In this document: in pieces, positions 48,482 through 60,929 of the stretch
Layout: the number at the start of each line of letters is the position of its first letter
How positions within the stretch are numbered: position 1 is the stretch's first letter
NCBI GenBank assembly: GCA_001466705.2
Contig: LATX02000200.1
Span: 1,922,001-1,986,000 of the forward strand
DNA length: 64,000 nt
DNA from: Moniliophthora roreri
Lineage: Eukaryota; Basidiomycota; Agaricomycetes; Agaricales; Marasmiaceae
Direction: 5' to 3'
The notes under the pieces: model-generated
What the model was told of the DNA's origin: nothing
The model's input: the letters and a program-made list of their open reading frames with translations, nothing else
The model's database searches: none
Made by a program: the position numbers and the translations under genes

Positions 48482-51400
48482 CTATTGCTGGGGTTGTTGA
48501 GACTGCTGCTGCTGCTGGGCTTGCATCTGATGCTGTTGCTGCGCCTGGGCTTGTTGGGGCTGCTGTTGTTGCTGTTGATGCTGCTGCTGATACTGCTGAT
48601 GCTGTTGTTGATACTAGACCTATTCATCAACATTCTGGTTATACAAATGCGAAAATTAGGAGAACACACCAATATCATCATCGCATGTAGTTGCTCCTGC
48701 GTCGTTGTACCATAGCTCTGCATGTTTGGCAGATTCATATTCGGTAGATAGTAATGTCCTTGAATATTCGTCGCACGCGGAATGTTAATGGCGCCGATTT
48801 GGCCGTTCTGCATTTGGACTTGTGGCTGCGGTGCCGGTTGAGCCTGCGCTTGGGCAGAAGGTGGCCGGGGAGAACTCACGGCGTTGGACGGAGTAGCAGA
48901 TGTGCGTGGGGGTGAAGTGTGCGCTGGAGACGAGGTCGCATCCCGAGAGTTAGCTATATTGTAAGCCGGCGATAGATGTGAATTGGACATAGCAGTAGTA
49001 TTACCATTCACAGCCGGTTGTACATTATTGTTCTGTGGGGTGGCTGTTCCACCTGCGGCAGCTGCAGCCGCAGCCGCCACTTGGTTCTGTGCTTGCTGGG
49101 CTTGGACATGGGCCAAGGCTGCCGCAAGGGCCTGCTGGGAAAGAGCTATCTGCTGCTGCTGAGCTTGACTCGGAAGCTGCTGAGCGCGTTGTTGAGCTTG
49201 AAGCAACTGCTGCTGCTGCTGTTGTTGTTGTTGTTGTTGCTGCTGCTGCTGCTGCTGATGCTGAGGCGACAGACGAGATTGCCCAGCAATGAGGGGAGTG
49301 GCAGCCCGTTGTTGCTGGGAAATGTTGACCTGCACCTGAGAACGTATTTGGGGAACGGCATTTGGATTTGGGGCTGCTGCTGCTGCTGCTGCTGCCACCG
49401 CCGCTGCAGGTCTGGCGATACCATTGGCAGGTGTACCGTTTGCAGGTACCGGTTGCCCAGCAGGCTTTGGAAAACTATTAGTGACTCAAGTTTAGATGAG
49501 GGTATCGACCTTACTTGTGCAACGGACTGTCGCTGCTGCTGACGATTCATTGACATTTGTCGTTCTTGCGATGCTCTCAACTCTGCCTCCAATCTCATTC
49601 TACCCAGTTCTGCAGGGGTCAACTTGGGCAACTTATTATAAGCGTTGTGGGTTTCGTGAAGAACAGCCGGCTTTCGGACTGAACACGAATCATCAGCAGT
49701 GCGAATGTCAACGAAAGAGTTCTACTAACCGCTAGCTTTTTGGGCCGCTTCTGCTCGCTTCTTGACAGATTTTCGAATAGTGTCCTGAATGAACATATGC
49801 CTCCGACGCTTCTTAGGCTCGCTTGCGATTGATGGTCCACCGATTGCACTGGAAACGCTGTTGCTTGCCACACGCTTCACACCACGGGTGGTCATGGTAT
49901 TAGGCGTAGAAGCCGTAGGAGGAGGAGTGCCTTCGGCGCCAGAAGTATCCAGTACACGTTGGCGTTCCTGGTTTTGACCATATAGGTCTCTCCAACGTTC
50001 TTGACAATCACGAGAAGTTCGAATATCAGTCACCACCGCCTGCTTTATAGCATTGAAGCACTCCGCAATGAGGTCCCAATTGTTCGGATACTTGTCTATA
50101 AGCGACTTCAAGAGACTGTCATCAGTCGCAGTCCACAAATGCTCAATCGATCGTCTTTGGACGGAAGGAGGCTGTGAAGACTGTGCAGGTGGGTTTGGTA
50201 CGGCGGGCGTGATGATTTGAAGTGGAGTCGGCTTGTAATCAAAGAGCTCTGCAAATTGGAAATCAATTGAACGAAAGACCCCGAAGATCCGACTCTTACT
50301 GTTGGCAAACTCTTCTGACACAACGCGAACTGGTGCAGCCTCGTATTCCACGGTCACGGAAAGTTCGTCAAAAGAACTCCACTGTCCATCCTTGAAATGC
50401 TTCGCCGGCTCTAGCGCGCTCACAAGCGTCGGTTTAGAAGACATGAAGCGGGAGGTATGATGGATTTTAGTGTATGCGGTCTCCTCAATTCTCTTGTTGG
50501 GATCCTGGTCAGATTTCTTGTCTGACTTCTTTTTTCCCTCAGGTGGCGGATTAGTTGGAGCAACATCCAGAATACCGTAGGGTTGAAGGTCCGGAAAGAT
50601 ATCAGAAAGATCAGAAGGAGGATGTATCGTTCGATGAATGGAGTCGTCAGGATCAGAACTGCTGATGTGGAAGTCTTCCAAATCCACGAAAAGTTTGTCG
50701 ATATCTGAATACGCGATGCTTTCTCGTATCGGGGCGTACAAACTCCTTTTGTAAGACTTGGAATGAGTATTGGTGGGTTCGGAAGAATGAGTGTTAGATT
50801 TAGAGCCAAGAATCGGGTCATCCGATACGGACTTGAGTCCGGCAGGAACCGCAGAAGCATCGACTTCATCCTTTTGAGTCGCACTCGCCTCCTGCGAAGC
50901 TTCAGGGTCGATAGTCATTATCGTATCTTCTAAGGCATGTGGGTCATCTATATCTTCCTTCTTCAGCTCCAGATCCTTCATGCCAATGTTCTGTTCGTCC
51001 CTATTCTCCTCTGAGGTGAACGCTTCGAGTAAAGCTGTATTGTCAAGAGCGGCATCCAGGACATTCTGCTCTTTTTCCTGCTCTTCTTCATCATCTTCGT
51101 CTGAACCATAATCAACCATCGATTTCTCTGGAGACGGCTGTGACCCAGTGTTATCCTCATCCGTCGGATCAAGCGACATTTCGACGTCTTGGTCATGTCG
51201 AGGTGGGTGCCAAAGAACGCAGATACCCCGCTTCAAACGTTCCTCTAGACTGCCGGCTGCATGCCATTCTAATACCGCGGTCGAAAGGTTATAAGCCAAC
51301 GCTAACTTCCACTTGCGCTCCTCTCTAAAATCGGTACGCATCCATTTCTGTATAATACCCATTCAAAAGAGGAACACGTAAACTGATGGACAACGTACCA

Positions 51401-53326
51401 TTTCCTCTAAAAGGTAATCCCAGTGTGTTTTAGCTGTCCCGCCAACGCCTCGCTGCTTCTTTGGTTGTCTGAAGCTCCATCGTCCCTTGGCCTTCAGGGC
51501 TTCGATGCGATCGGAAGTGCGTACTACCCTGAGCTCGTTCATGGCAATCTATAAACAGGTTGGATCTAGCTCGAGGGTCAGGACTTCGTTACTTACGGTC
51601 CAATCATGAGTCGTCAGGCACTTCGTTGCTTTCGAGACCCTTTTATAAAGAGGATTGGTCCTGATAGTCATCACCCAGCGATTGAAGCCCATAGGTGTCC
51701 ACTCGTCTTTTCCTCTGGCCTCAATGCCAGCCTTCTCGGCACGCTCCCGCTCTTTCTTCTTCTGTTTAGCGTGCTTGCCCTTTTTGTTGAGATTGAATTC
51801 GAGAGGAAGGGCCTTGATCGGCGGGAGAGGATATTCGCTCTCCGTGTTGTACCTGGAATGTGCTGGAGATGGAGGCGTGAGTTGTTGTTGGTTTGCAAAA
51901 CCAGAATCGGCGGGAAAGGCGACGCTGTTCCAGGTGCGGTAAGATAAGGTAGGAATCGGTATGTAAATGGGGGACGAAGTCGGGTGTATAACGAGGGACT
52001 CGCGCGGATGTATCTCTAACAATTGAGGTGCAATAGACGTGACCTCTTGTGGACGTGATTCCTGAGTTGGAGGCTGAGAAATTTCTCCCGTCTGAGGGTC
52101 ATCTGCAGCTGAGCTGACGACTGGTACATCCTGATCGTCAACGACCATTGGATCACTAGCAGTTCCACTGAGGCCTTCAACAGGCTGAGAAACTTCAAGA
52201 AGAGGTGCCTGATACTCTTCAGCGGGGTGAACTACATCTTTTTCATCCACGTCCATGTCACGGGAGTCTTGCAACTCGGAAACAGCAGGCAGTTGAGAGA
52301 CCTCGTGAACTTGAAGCGCTAAAGTTTCATCGGAACTTGATTCAGGTCCGTGCTCCAAATGTTCCTGCTCCTGATGCTCTAAGCCAATACCACTGTTTTC
52401 AGTGGTCTGAACTACCGCTGCTTCTTCCGCCTGTACCTCTTCCGCCTGTACCTCTTCCACCTGTGCCTCTTCCACCTGTGCCTCTTCCACCTGTTCCTCT
52501 TCCACCTGTGCCTCTTCCACCTGTGCCTCTTCCGCCCCTCTCTCCTCCCTCATTTCCGTATCGTAAGAATCACCACCACCGTCATCACCCTCATATCCCG
52601 TGTCTTTCGTCTCCACCTCGGTCTGATAGTCACCTCCGGAGTCCTCATCCACTGCAACACCTCCGACCGGTATGATCTGCGCTTCATCAACAGCACTTGA
52701 TATTTCAATGAGGTTGGAATGAGAGACGGAAGGGCCCAAAGTGGTCGCAGAAGCACCAATCAAGTCGAGCTCATCATCAGAGTCACCGTGGTCTTCCGAA
52801 ACAGGGTACTCCAGTTCTTTCGGACTGTCCGCCGCTTGAGGGCCAGAGCCTGGTTGCACACTAGCTGTACTCTGAACGGGTAGTGTAAGCTGGTTTCTGG
52901 ACTCTTCTCTGAACGTCGGCTGCTGTACTGGTGGTCTAGGGGAAGGGGAACGTGGCGGCAGGAGACTGAAAAGCTCGCTATGTGGAAGCTGGGCGAAACA
53001 GCCACTACTTGGGTTGCTAGAAATAGACGTGTGTGAGAAATAGTGCGAGGGTACACCTAGATACATACCTTTGATCCAACTTGAATTTGTTCACAAAGAC
53101 ATGTATGTCTGCCTCATCTCCCTCGACGTCCAAATTCAACACAGGTCCTGCTTTGTTTCGTCGCCTAAGCATATGGTACATCTCGCGAAGAAGCGCGTTT
53201 CGTCGTTCCGATATCTTCCTGTTGAATGAAATAAGTCGCTGGAATAGTCTTCGACTTACATAGTGTTCGGACTTACTCTAGCTGCGCGATGCGCTGTTCC
53301 ACTAATGTTTGTGCATCTTCAGACAT
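48482..53326 (-). CDS. EAF1: EAF1/VID21-type scaffold of the NuA4 histone acetyltransferase complex
   Basis: Platform subunit that holds NuA4 modules together in the nucleus. The start is ATG 53326 ([17 protein letters not shown]), with an intron directly after it. The N-terminal part '[18 protein letters not shown]' is helical. A long acidic, disordered segment (about 53000-51900) includes a VEEAQ-type pentapeptide array. The HSA domain '[20 protein letters not shown]' lies at about 51350-51290 and binds actin-related proteins. A SANT/Myb domain '[20 protein letters not shown]' lies at about 50140-50080, with '[16 protein letters not shown]' closing it. The C-terminus is poly-Gln/poly-Ala. 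The last intron (about 48619-48672) must be removed to give the final Gln/Tyr/His-rich exon and TAG 48482-48484. Domain order HSA then SANT then Q-rich is diagnostic for EAF1. Confidence 0.88.
49203..49262 (-). repeat. CAG/CAA trinucleotide run in EAF1 (poly-glutamine)
   Basis: About 18 consecutive glutamine codons, mixed CAG and CAA, in the EAF1 C-terminal region. Similar shorter runs occur at 48500-48610 and an Ala-coding run near 49376-49400. Confidence 0.9.
52420..52540 (-). repeat. 15-bp minisatellite encoding VEEAQ-like pentapeptides in EAF1
   Basis: About eight in-frame 15-base units (plus-strand form cctcttccacctgtg with c/g variants) encode [15 protein letters not shown] and AEEVQ. 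The unit length is a multiple of three, so copy-number change keeps the frame. Confidence 0.9.
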
Positions 53327-53605
53327 GCCAATTGGGTTTGAGGCGGGAATTTTGTTCGCAAAAGGACAAGAATTGATAGCTCTGGTGAATGTCGAACACA
53401 AAGGTTAGAAGCCGAGCTCAAGGATAGAGGTGAATCCGGAGTACATGAAGGTTTAAGGAAGAAGTGTTTAGTTTCGATTGCTGAAATTATTGTCACAATG
53501 TCACCCGTGACGGTAACAAAGTCTGCTTAGAGTACGATATGGGTTGCGAAATCAGGTTTATAGAGCAAAATAGAGCATGATACAAAGTCGTCAAATATAT
53601 CTAGG

Positions 53606-56100
53606 TTATTTTCGTGTGGCCTGAATGAGCCTCATGAGACCCGCAATCCTCGGTCTCAATCCTTCTGCATACAAGAATCGTGTTAGCCCAGTAGTGAATT
53701 CCCTGTTCAGAAGATTATTAGCATTGGTCACTCAGGGAGAAGCAAGAGTAGCACATACAGGCTTATCGAAAGGGATCTGATGGGGTAGTCCAGAACTTTG
53801 GGAATCGATGTTTGGACAAAATTCGGCCATCGATCAACGACAATGACCTTGGAGTTCGTCAGACCACGAAGACCCTCAGGCCCACCTACAATATACCAAG
53901 TGGTACGGTTAAGTCATAAGAAACGAGCACTTCATTCAAATGACTGACCGAAGCGACCATATCCACTAGCTTTAGTACCGCCGAACGGTAGATCTTGACT
54001 GGAAAAAAAAAATCAGCGTTTGTGCGAGAACGTCAGTCATTCTGTACACCTACTTGAGCTAATAAAAAAGGCGTCGGCATGAGAAAACGCATTTGGAAGC
54101 CACAAATCCACGTACATAGAACACTGCAAAGTCATTAACGGAAACCATGCCACACTCTAGTTTCTTGGCAACTTGAACGCAGAGCTCTTGATCTGGGCCG
54201 AACACACTTGCGCCAAGCCCGTATCGAGTTCCATTGGCTATTTCAATTGCCTCTTCGACAGTCTCGTAAGGTATCAACAGCGCAATAGGTGCAAAAACTG
54301 TAGTGTCTGTCGGTGTCTGAAGTTCAACATGGATAAAAAGATACTCACCTTCGTGCTTAGTGATCGCCGGAGCACCGTTCGTGATACCGACCAAGGTAGG
54401 TTTGTAATACGTCCCATATTCACAGTAGACGTGCTTGTATTGGCCGCCACCATGAATTTGGGCGCCATCTTCTTCCGCTTCCCTCAGAAAAGCGTCCAAA
54501 CCATCGAATCTGTCGCCTGAAATCATGGAGCCCACATCTACTGGACTGAGGTATCCTTCAGCCGAAGGGGACATAACGGAACCACAGCGCAACTTGTCAA
54601 TTCGTTCCTGGAGCATTTCGTATAGTTTGTCGTATTGGTTGGCGTGCACAACGAGTCTTTCGATTCCGATGCAGTTCTGACCTGCGTTTTGGCTGAAAAG
54701 GTGTAAGAAATGAACCGTTCAATGATTGGAGAGACATACAAGATACCACGCATCCATAAGCTGATCCACTGGTCCAAATTGGTATCAGGTAAGATAACTG
54801 CAGGGTCTTTGCCTCCAAGTTCCAAAGTGACTGGAGTCAGATGTTCCGTAGCGGCTATGGCGATCTAGTCAAAGCAGAGGTAAATCAACTCGAAAATCGA
54901 ATAGCCAAAATGATCGCTTACCTTACGACCGACAGTCTCTGAACCAATAAAAGTGATGTGCTTGATGAGTGGTGATCTAGTCAATGTATCGGCATCCTCA
55001 GGCCAGCAACAGACCAGCTACAAAGAGTTGAAGTCGAAAAACCTTTTGTGTATATACGACAACGTGCCATACCTGTACCAGCTCGGGATCATGTCCGCAA
55101 GCGACCAGAGCATCCTTGATAACGTTCACAAAGTAGCCAGAGGACCAAATTACGTTCTCCGAGCACTTCAAGACAATGCCATTCCCAGCGAAGATCGCAG
55201 CCAAAATCGGTGACCAGGCGTTGTGGAGGGCTAGAGGTAGACGTTAGACGAAGGAGGGCCGCTGCAATCAATGCACGCACGATAATTCCATGATACGATA
55301 GCAGCAACAACTCCAAGGGGATCATAATGAACGTAAGAATCTTTGTATCCCAGAATCAGGTTACGCGATCTTTTTTCGGGTTTCAAGTAACGTTCTCCAT
55401 GGTCCAAAATCCATTCCATTTTTGAAGCCGTGGTAATGATTTCTCCGAGCGCAGCGTCTATGACTAGACGACATAGAACCCGTTCATTAGACATTGTTAC
55501 GTGCATGAAAACTAAATTCACTCACGCGTCTTCCCAGTATCACGGCACGCGACTCGCGCGCAAAGCTCTTGATTATCCACCAGCCACGTCTTCAAGCTTC
55601 GAATAACCCGCCTGCGTTGAGTGAAAGTAGTTTGCCGCCATTTCTTCTGGGCTACTGCGGCTTTCCGAATCTTCTCGGTTATTTCAGAACCATTATCCGC
55701 CAGAGTAGTGACAATATGGAGGCCATTACTGGGATCATAACTGGTGATGTAGCGTCTGCCTTCTGTGGGTGGGATTGTGATGAGATTGGGGTCGTTCAAA
55801 TGGGCTTCAAGGTTCGGGTTTGGAATTTTGTAGGAAGTCCACTTGGGATCTGCTTCCTGAGGGAAAACAAAGTCAAAGCAAATAAACAGCTTAGAAATTA
55901 CTCACCTTGGGTGCTCTTGTTGGGAATGGAATGGGGCTGTTCTTTGACCTCTTCTCCCGCTGTATGACGAGCCAAATGCCCATGGCGACGAAAGTCGCAA
56001 GCATGTAAAAGACATCAATGCCTTCGTCTTCATGATGGTCGTCAGACCATATATTTAAAGATTTGAGGGGGTGAAAGATGAAGTAGAGTAGCCAGTTCAT
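53606..56100 (-). CDS. Membrane-anchored aldehyde dehydrogenase (MSC7/ALDH22-like)
   Basis: NAD(P)-dependent oxidation of an aldehyde, probably long-chain, at an internal membrane. ATG 56100 (MNWLLYFIFHPLKSL) leads to a transmembrane helix 'VFYMLATFVAMGIWLVI' near 56010, like yeast Msc7. The ALDH fold follows: 'VAAIVSWNYPLHNAW' (across an intron), 'VLKCSENVIWSSGYFV', 'HITFIGSETVGRK', catalytic Glu in 'LELGGKDPAVILP', catalytic Cys in 'GQNCIGIERLVVHANQYD', then 'LPFGGTKASGYGRFGGPEGL'. The stop is TAA 53606-53608. There are about ten introns. Between 'NDFAVFY' and 'DLPFGG' the frame can only be kept with a 5-nt microexon at 54054-54058. The exact substrate is unknown. Confidence 0.88.
54054..54058 (-). 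other. 5-nt microexon (CTCAA) of the aldehyde dehydrogenase gene
   Basis: On the minus strand, intron GTACGTGG...TTTATTAG (54115-54059, 57 nt), exon CTCAA, then intron GTAGGTGT...TTTCCAG (54053-53999, 55 nt). Joining gives ...VFY-LNQ-DLPFGG in frame. Skipping the five bases shifts the frame and loses the conserved LPFGG motif. Confidence 0.75.
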
Positions 56101-56505
56101 CGTGAAGGCTGAACACGGTGTCGTACGTAAACAAAAACTTCAACCCAAATACGCGAGGCGCGTTACCTGTCATCACGTGGAATGTTCTCAGTTTGTTCTC
56201 AGCCCTCCGACTCCCGAGCCCCCAACTTTTCCAAGTCTTCATGTAAAGCATGAATGCATTATGCAATTATGGGTATAGCGAAATTTACATGAATGTCGTT
56301 TGGCGATGAAGATGCGCATTAACTAGCTGTAGTGAAAGTGATGGGAGGGACTCGGAACAAAGGAGATGCAGTAGGTAGAAATGCGTCCAGAATATGATGA
56401 TCGGTAATAAAAAGTGTGAAAAATGGAACAAATGAGAGGATCATACTGACAGTGATAACCAGAAAGAGTGAATCTACGAGCCCCCGGTGGAAACAGTGGT
56501 TTAAC
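56101..56505. other. Intergenic region, aldehyde dehydrogenase promoter
   Basis: Lies between two same-strand genes. It contains ACGCGAGGCGCGT at about 56149-56161 and a CACGTG-like tcacgtgg near 56173, possible factor sites. No gene. Confidence 0.4.
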
Positions 56506-58538
56506 CTAATGTTTCAAACCTTGAGCAGCAACATCCTTCACGCTACTCACAGAGTCTTTTTTATGGATTCCGAGCTTTCCTAACTTCTTCGCGAGCCCAC
56601 TTTTTGTCCGCTTGTGTTTCTTCTCCCCGTTTGCTGCACTACTCTCTGAGGTGACTGAGTGGACAGATTCAGTGTCAGCGTCAGGCTCCTTCGACTCCTC
56701 CAGCACGTTCTCTTCTTCTTCTACTGTCTGGTTCACAACACCTGAAGATCCACCACCGCCGACCAATCTAATGGTCACATCTGGGTCGATCAAATTCGCA
56801 TCCTGGCCTTCGGGGCCTGGGCTTGGTAACTCGTCTCGGAGGGGCTCAGGTTCAGCGACGAAAGGCACTTCTGAGTGGGGAGGTAACTCGGAAGAGGGCT
56901 GAATAATGGGAGTCCTTTCGCTGACCGCTTCACTTTCAGCGAGAAGGTCTGGCGATGTCTCGCGTCGCTGGGGAGATGGCCCCTGGGGCCCAGGTGATGC
57001 CTGAGTAGAGTGATGCGATCCCTGGTTCCTGGCTCTGGCGGCCTCTATGTCGTCGTCAAATGATGAATGCGTGGAATCAGGCGGTGAAGGTAGACCGCCC
57101 ATGTCTCGTGGAGTTGGAAGTTCCACCGGAAGGGGTACTGGAGGTTTGGTGACAGAGATAGTTGGTAGATTGGGAGGTGGTTTCCGTGCTCCAGACGGTA
57201 CCACTAATGACTCGGATGGCGCAGCAGGTTTATCGCCGTCGCTGACATCGGCAAGGACGGAAATAGCAACTTCAGTGGCGGCTTGGTTTGTATCGAGTGC
57301 GTTCACGCTGGCATCCCCCTAAAACAGAAAAATAAGATCTTTGTGAAAGAGATGAGCAAACAAATTATACCTTATCTTCCGCTTCCTCGAGCTTTTCAGA
57401 TATTACGCCACTCTCGTACCACTTTCTAACACTACGATCTGCCCATGCCTCCATAACACTCCAGCCCTTGTACTCGCCGCAAAGACGCGGCCCTGGGGTA
57501 GTGTCACCGCCACCATCCCCCTGACCACGCCCACTACCATCATAGAAATAGCTCTCATAACCGAGGTCATCTTCGCTATCATCACTCGAGTCGTTCGGGT
57601 TGCCCATCTCGTAACCCTCCCCGCTTTCAAGATCGTCGACGAAACTGGCCAGCCACTTTGCCCAACCTGCGGGGCCGTCACCATGATACATGACAACCTT
57701 GGTGTCGAAATCGCGTCCGAACACAATAACCTGACCAATGGCTCCGTCATCACCTGGGTTCAGGTCGACACCAACATAGTTGCCGGCTTTGTCCGCAATA
57801 AGCGGTATCCAACCGCGTTGAGAGTATTCCTTGCGAATCCATCCAGGGGGTATTGACTGCATGCTCTGGCGTAGTTGAGGGTTGGCACCAGTCATCGGGT
57901 CTTCGTCGACCTCTCTCCAAAATCTCCATTCATCGAGTACTTCCTCAAGAGGAAGTAGAGTAAGACCGAAGAATAGTCCTTCTGAGCAGCCTGCTGAGGA
58001 CTCGGCCTCTTGACCGTCAACTTGTAGATAAGATTCTCTGACGACTGCAGGAAGTGCGAATCCAAACTGCATCTCAATCTGAGCAAGGTCTTGGGGTAGA
58101 ATACCATAATTGAGGGTATCTCCTAGTTCAGGATACTCTCGACTGAGCCACAGCTTGAGCCTGTTCCACGTGTGTTCAAGAGGCGGGTAGCTGGAAGAGG
58201 GTGATAATGGTGTATGTAACTGGTCATGGTGCATCGGTAAAAGGGTATTTGAACGAGAGCCCGAGGCGGTACTACAGACTTGGCTGTCAAGTTGACGTAC
58301 ACAAAGTCATAGATATAACTCACGGAGTCGGAATGTACCCATATGAATTTGGACTCGGCGGAGGATAGGTGTAACTCGTCGCGGTATTGGGGGTGTCTGG
58401 ATTGAATGGTTCAGGATGAGAGGAGAAAATGGGTGACGAAGTTGGCAGCGAGAATGCTTCATGGGTTGAAGAGATCGCTTGACCCTTTCTCGAGTTTTGA
58501 GAGGAGCCTGTGGAGAATAACGAGGAGAACCAGTTCAT
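56506..58538 (-). CDS. KNR4: KNR4/SMI1 cell-wall integrity and glucan synthesis regulator
   Basis: Coordinator of cell-wall beta-glucan synthesis and cell-integrity signalling, located at growth sites in yeast. Three exons (58538-58324, 58283-57371, 57318-56506) separated by introns of 40 and 52 nt give 646 aa. The N-terminus is Ser/Pro-rich (MNWFSSLFSTGSSQNSRKG). The SUKH/SMI1 core has 'LEHTWNRLKLWLSREYPEL', 'LPAVVRESYLQVDGQE', 'GLFFGLTLLPLEEVLDEWRF', 'PPGWIRKEYSQRGWIPLIAD' and 'NYVGVDLNPGDDGAIGQVI'. The C-terminal third is disordered, Pro/Glu-rich with a basic end. The 40-nt first intron is short but is the only one that keeps frame. It is tandem with the aldehyde dehydrogenase gene. Confidence 0.9.
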
Positions 58539-59580
58539 CGTGGACGTCGTCGACGGACCAAGTGACGGCGATGGCGATTCTCCAAAACCCAAATACAGCA
58601 AGAACTTAGGTAATTCTTTCCCACGCGTCACCGATCAAATAAAATTGATTACTTGGTATCCTTTCCTCTATCCCTCAGCCCGATAAATATACCACAGCGA
58701 AAAAAAAAAAAAAAAAAAGCTAAGAACTCTTTTCAAGTGAGTATTAAACTTTCTCTCCGCAGACATATACAGAGACCCCAATAGCTCCCCGTTGACTTGG
58801 TTTGGCACCATGTGGAATTCGCATCTAACTATCGCCGACAGCTGGCCGAGTTTTAACGTGCGGAATACAATTTTCCAAGCCAGCAAATTCATTTCTGATT
58901 ACGTATGCACGCGGCGGAAGCCTTCAGGCGGTGGAGCTCGTTTATCGAGCTCCATGCTATCGTACGGTGCATTTGATTCGAGGCAAGCAGAATGAGTCAC
59001 CGCTCCGTTGCAAAATGTCAATTCTCTTCACAACGACCTGACAACGAAGACCCGAGTCGCACCATTCACAAGTTCATCAACTAGGAAGTGAAGTCTGGAG
59101 GTAGCGATGTCGCCTCACGCAATGCAACGGCCTTGCCCGGTGGAACCGAATCAACACCCTCATTCGACACAATCATGACTTCAAGATAAACTGATCCTAC
59201 TTCATCATTTATGTCGATCTTTGATTGGAGCACTCTACATGGTACACTGCATTGCCGCTATAAGGATGGCGTATACAGGGGTAATCGCGGCTTTGACCGT
59301 GAAACTCCAACGCTTTGCCTTTTTGATCGAGATAACAATTGAGCATGCTAGGCAGTGTTGCCCACGACATGAAGTCATCCTACCTTAGTGTGATAATACG
59401 CCTAGTGGCCGCGAGTGAGACTAGTGAAGCGTGCTGGCAAAAACGCGCAAACGATCGCAAAGCATTGCATATCATAGACACTGGAGAATTATACATATCA
59501 CGGACACGAATCAGAACTCAGTCATTGCAGAAAACTTCAAGAAACCCGACAACCCAAGAAAAAGCTTTCCTTCAGAGCAT
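58539..59580. other. Intergenic region with an A19 tract
   Basis: Presumed KNR4 promoter and 3' flank of the DUF4360 gene. An uninterrupted run of 19 A lies at 58700-58718. No coding feature is supported. Confidence 0.5.
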
Positions 59581-60929
59581 TTAGCACTGCAACCACTGGA
59601 AGTTGAAGGTCTATAATACACGAATAAACCGATCAATGCATGTACTCCGGTCCGAGGACTACAGACTAACCTGGGTGATACTAGCGTCGATGGAATCATC
59701 GGTAATGAACCCGTAGCCCTTTCTGTTCGCCGTGTTGTCGACACGAACTTGAGAGTTGATGTTGAGGACCTGTGGGAAGATAAAGTTAAACAACGTGGAA
59801 AGACGTCAAGTGACTCGGGCATACAGTGTCTTCACCACATGGACTGTAGATCGTTGGGGTCAAGTTAAATTCATCACGATACACGTAGTTCTTTCCTAAG
59901 GGCACAATGAGTCTGATAGAACAATCACGTAAAGAAAAGGTTGTACCGGCAATAGGTCCGACAAGGGTGGAAGTAGCCTCGGCTGTTTGACATCGTTTTA
60001 GACTGCAAAGGTAGCAAGAGTTGATACGTACATTGCACCAATTGACCTTGGACTATTTGAGGTATATGTGAGTGACGAAGCATGGAAGGTCGAAGCATGG
60101 AAGGTCGAATGAGACTTACAGTAGTACACAGCATCATGGAAGCCCTTGACCTTATCATCAAGTTGGTAGAAGCCACGCTTTTATCGCGAGTCAATGAACA
60201 GTCTTCGTCAAGGAGGTCATAAAACACTCACGTAGTCAACGTCGACGATAGCGAAGGAGAAACCCTGAGGGACGCTAGAATATATATCAGAGCTTTGCCG
60301 TTCCAGATGTAAGAAGGTCGTACTGGACGTTCAAGGAGACCTGGCAAAAAAAAATGAGCCTATGTCAACGAAATATGAACAGTGACATTCACTTGGCAGT
60401 TTTTGCGGCCCTCCGTGATGGAAATGTCGGGACCGACGCTGGCTTCGAAAGCGCTGAAAGTGATCGTGACCGCAGTATGTTGGTCTGGAACGACAGGTCA
60501 GATTCTGATGCAATAAAGGGAGGAAGCGAAGACATCCCATTGAGAATGTAGAACGCTGAACTAATCCAGATGGTCAGTGACGTGTACCGAAGGACAGCGG
60601 GAGGGACTACTTACCCCGGTGGGCATCCTGAGCCATTCAAACCGAGTGAGGTGCTGCAGTAGTGTAAGTCGTGTCAATAGTCGAACACTGCAGGGAAACA
60701 CACATGTTACTGTAAGGTTGTGGGCCAAATTAGCATCCACATAAGGCAGAGAAATAAGGAATTGAGACAAATTGGGCGGGCCCGTCTGAGTCGGTACAGA
60801 GAGGGAAGTAGTTGCTGCAGGGGACTTGACGGTGGCGGTAGGTCGTTCGACACGAACAACACCTTCACCAACCACTGCGCACAATGCAGAGGCCGCCATC
60901 ACGACAGTCACTAGAAGAGAAGAGAACAT
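59581..60929 (-). pseudogene. DUF4360 family secreted protein, possibly inactivated at a splice donor
   Basis: Small secreted cysteine-containing protein of unknown function. ATG 60929 opens a signal peptide (MFSSLLVTVVMAASALCAVV). Exons give 'LNGSGCPPGSAFYILN', 'AVTITFSAFEASVGPDISIT', 'EGRKNCQ', 'GFSFAIVDVDYRGFYQLDDK', 'TPTIYSPCGEDTVLNINSQV' and 'QTFNFQWLQC' with TAA 59581-59583, all in family order. Phases fit at most junctions. The exception is the intron after 'ILN', which would start GGATGT instead of GTATGT (near 60517); unspliced it adds 53 nt and shifts frame. The join of exon 1 to the 'LNGSGCPPG' exon is also unclear. Either a decaying gene, a non-canonical site or a base error. A related gene lies divergently at 62996. 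Confidence 0.65.

Noticed and set aside
48485..49542. Plus-strand Leu/Cys-rich and Ala/Val-rich frames
   Set aside because: They are antisense shadows of the CAG/CAA and Ala-codon runs of EAF1.
41983..58538. Biosynthetic gene cluster
   Set aside because: The NmrA-like oxidoreductase and aldehyde dehydrogenase stand among housekeeping and wall genes, with no backbone synthase, P450 or transporter nearby.
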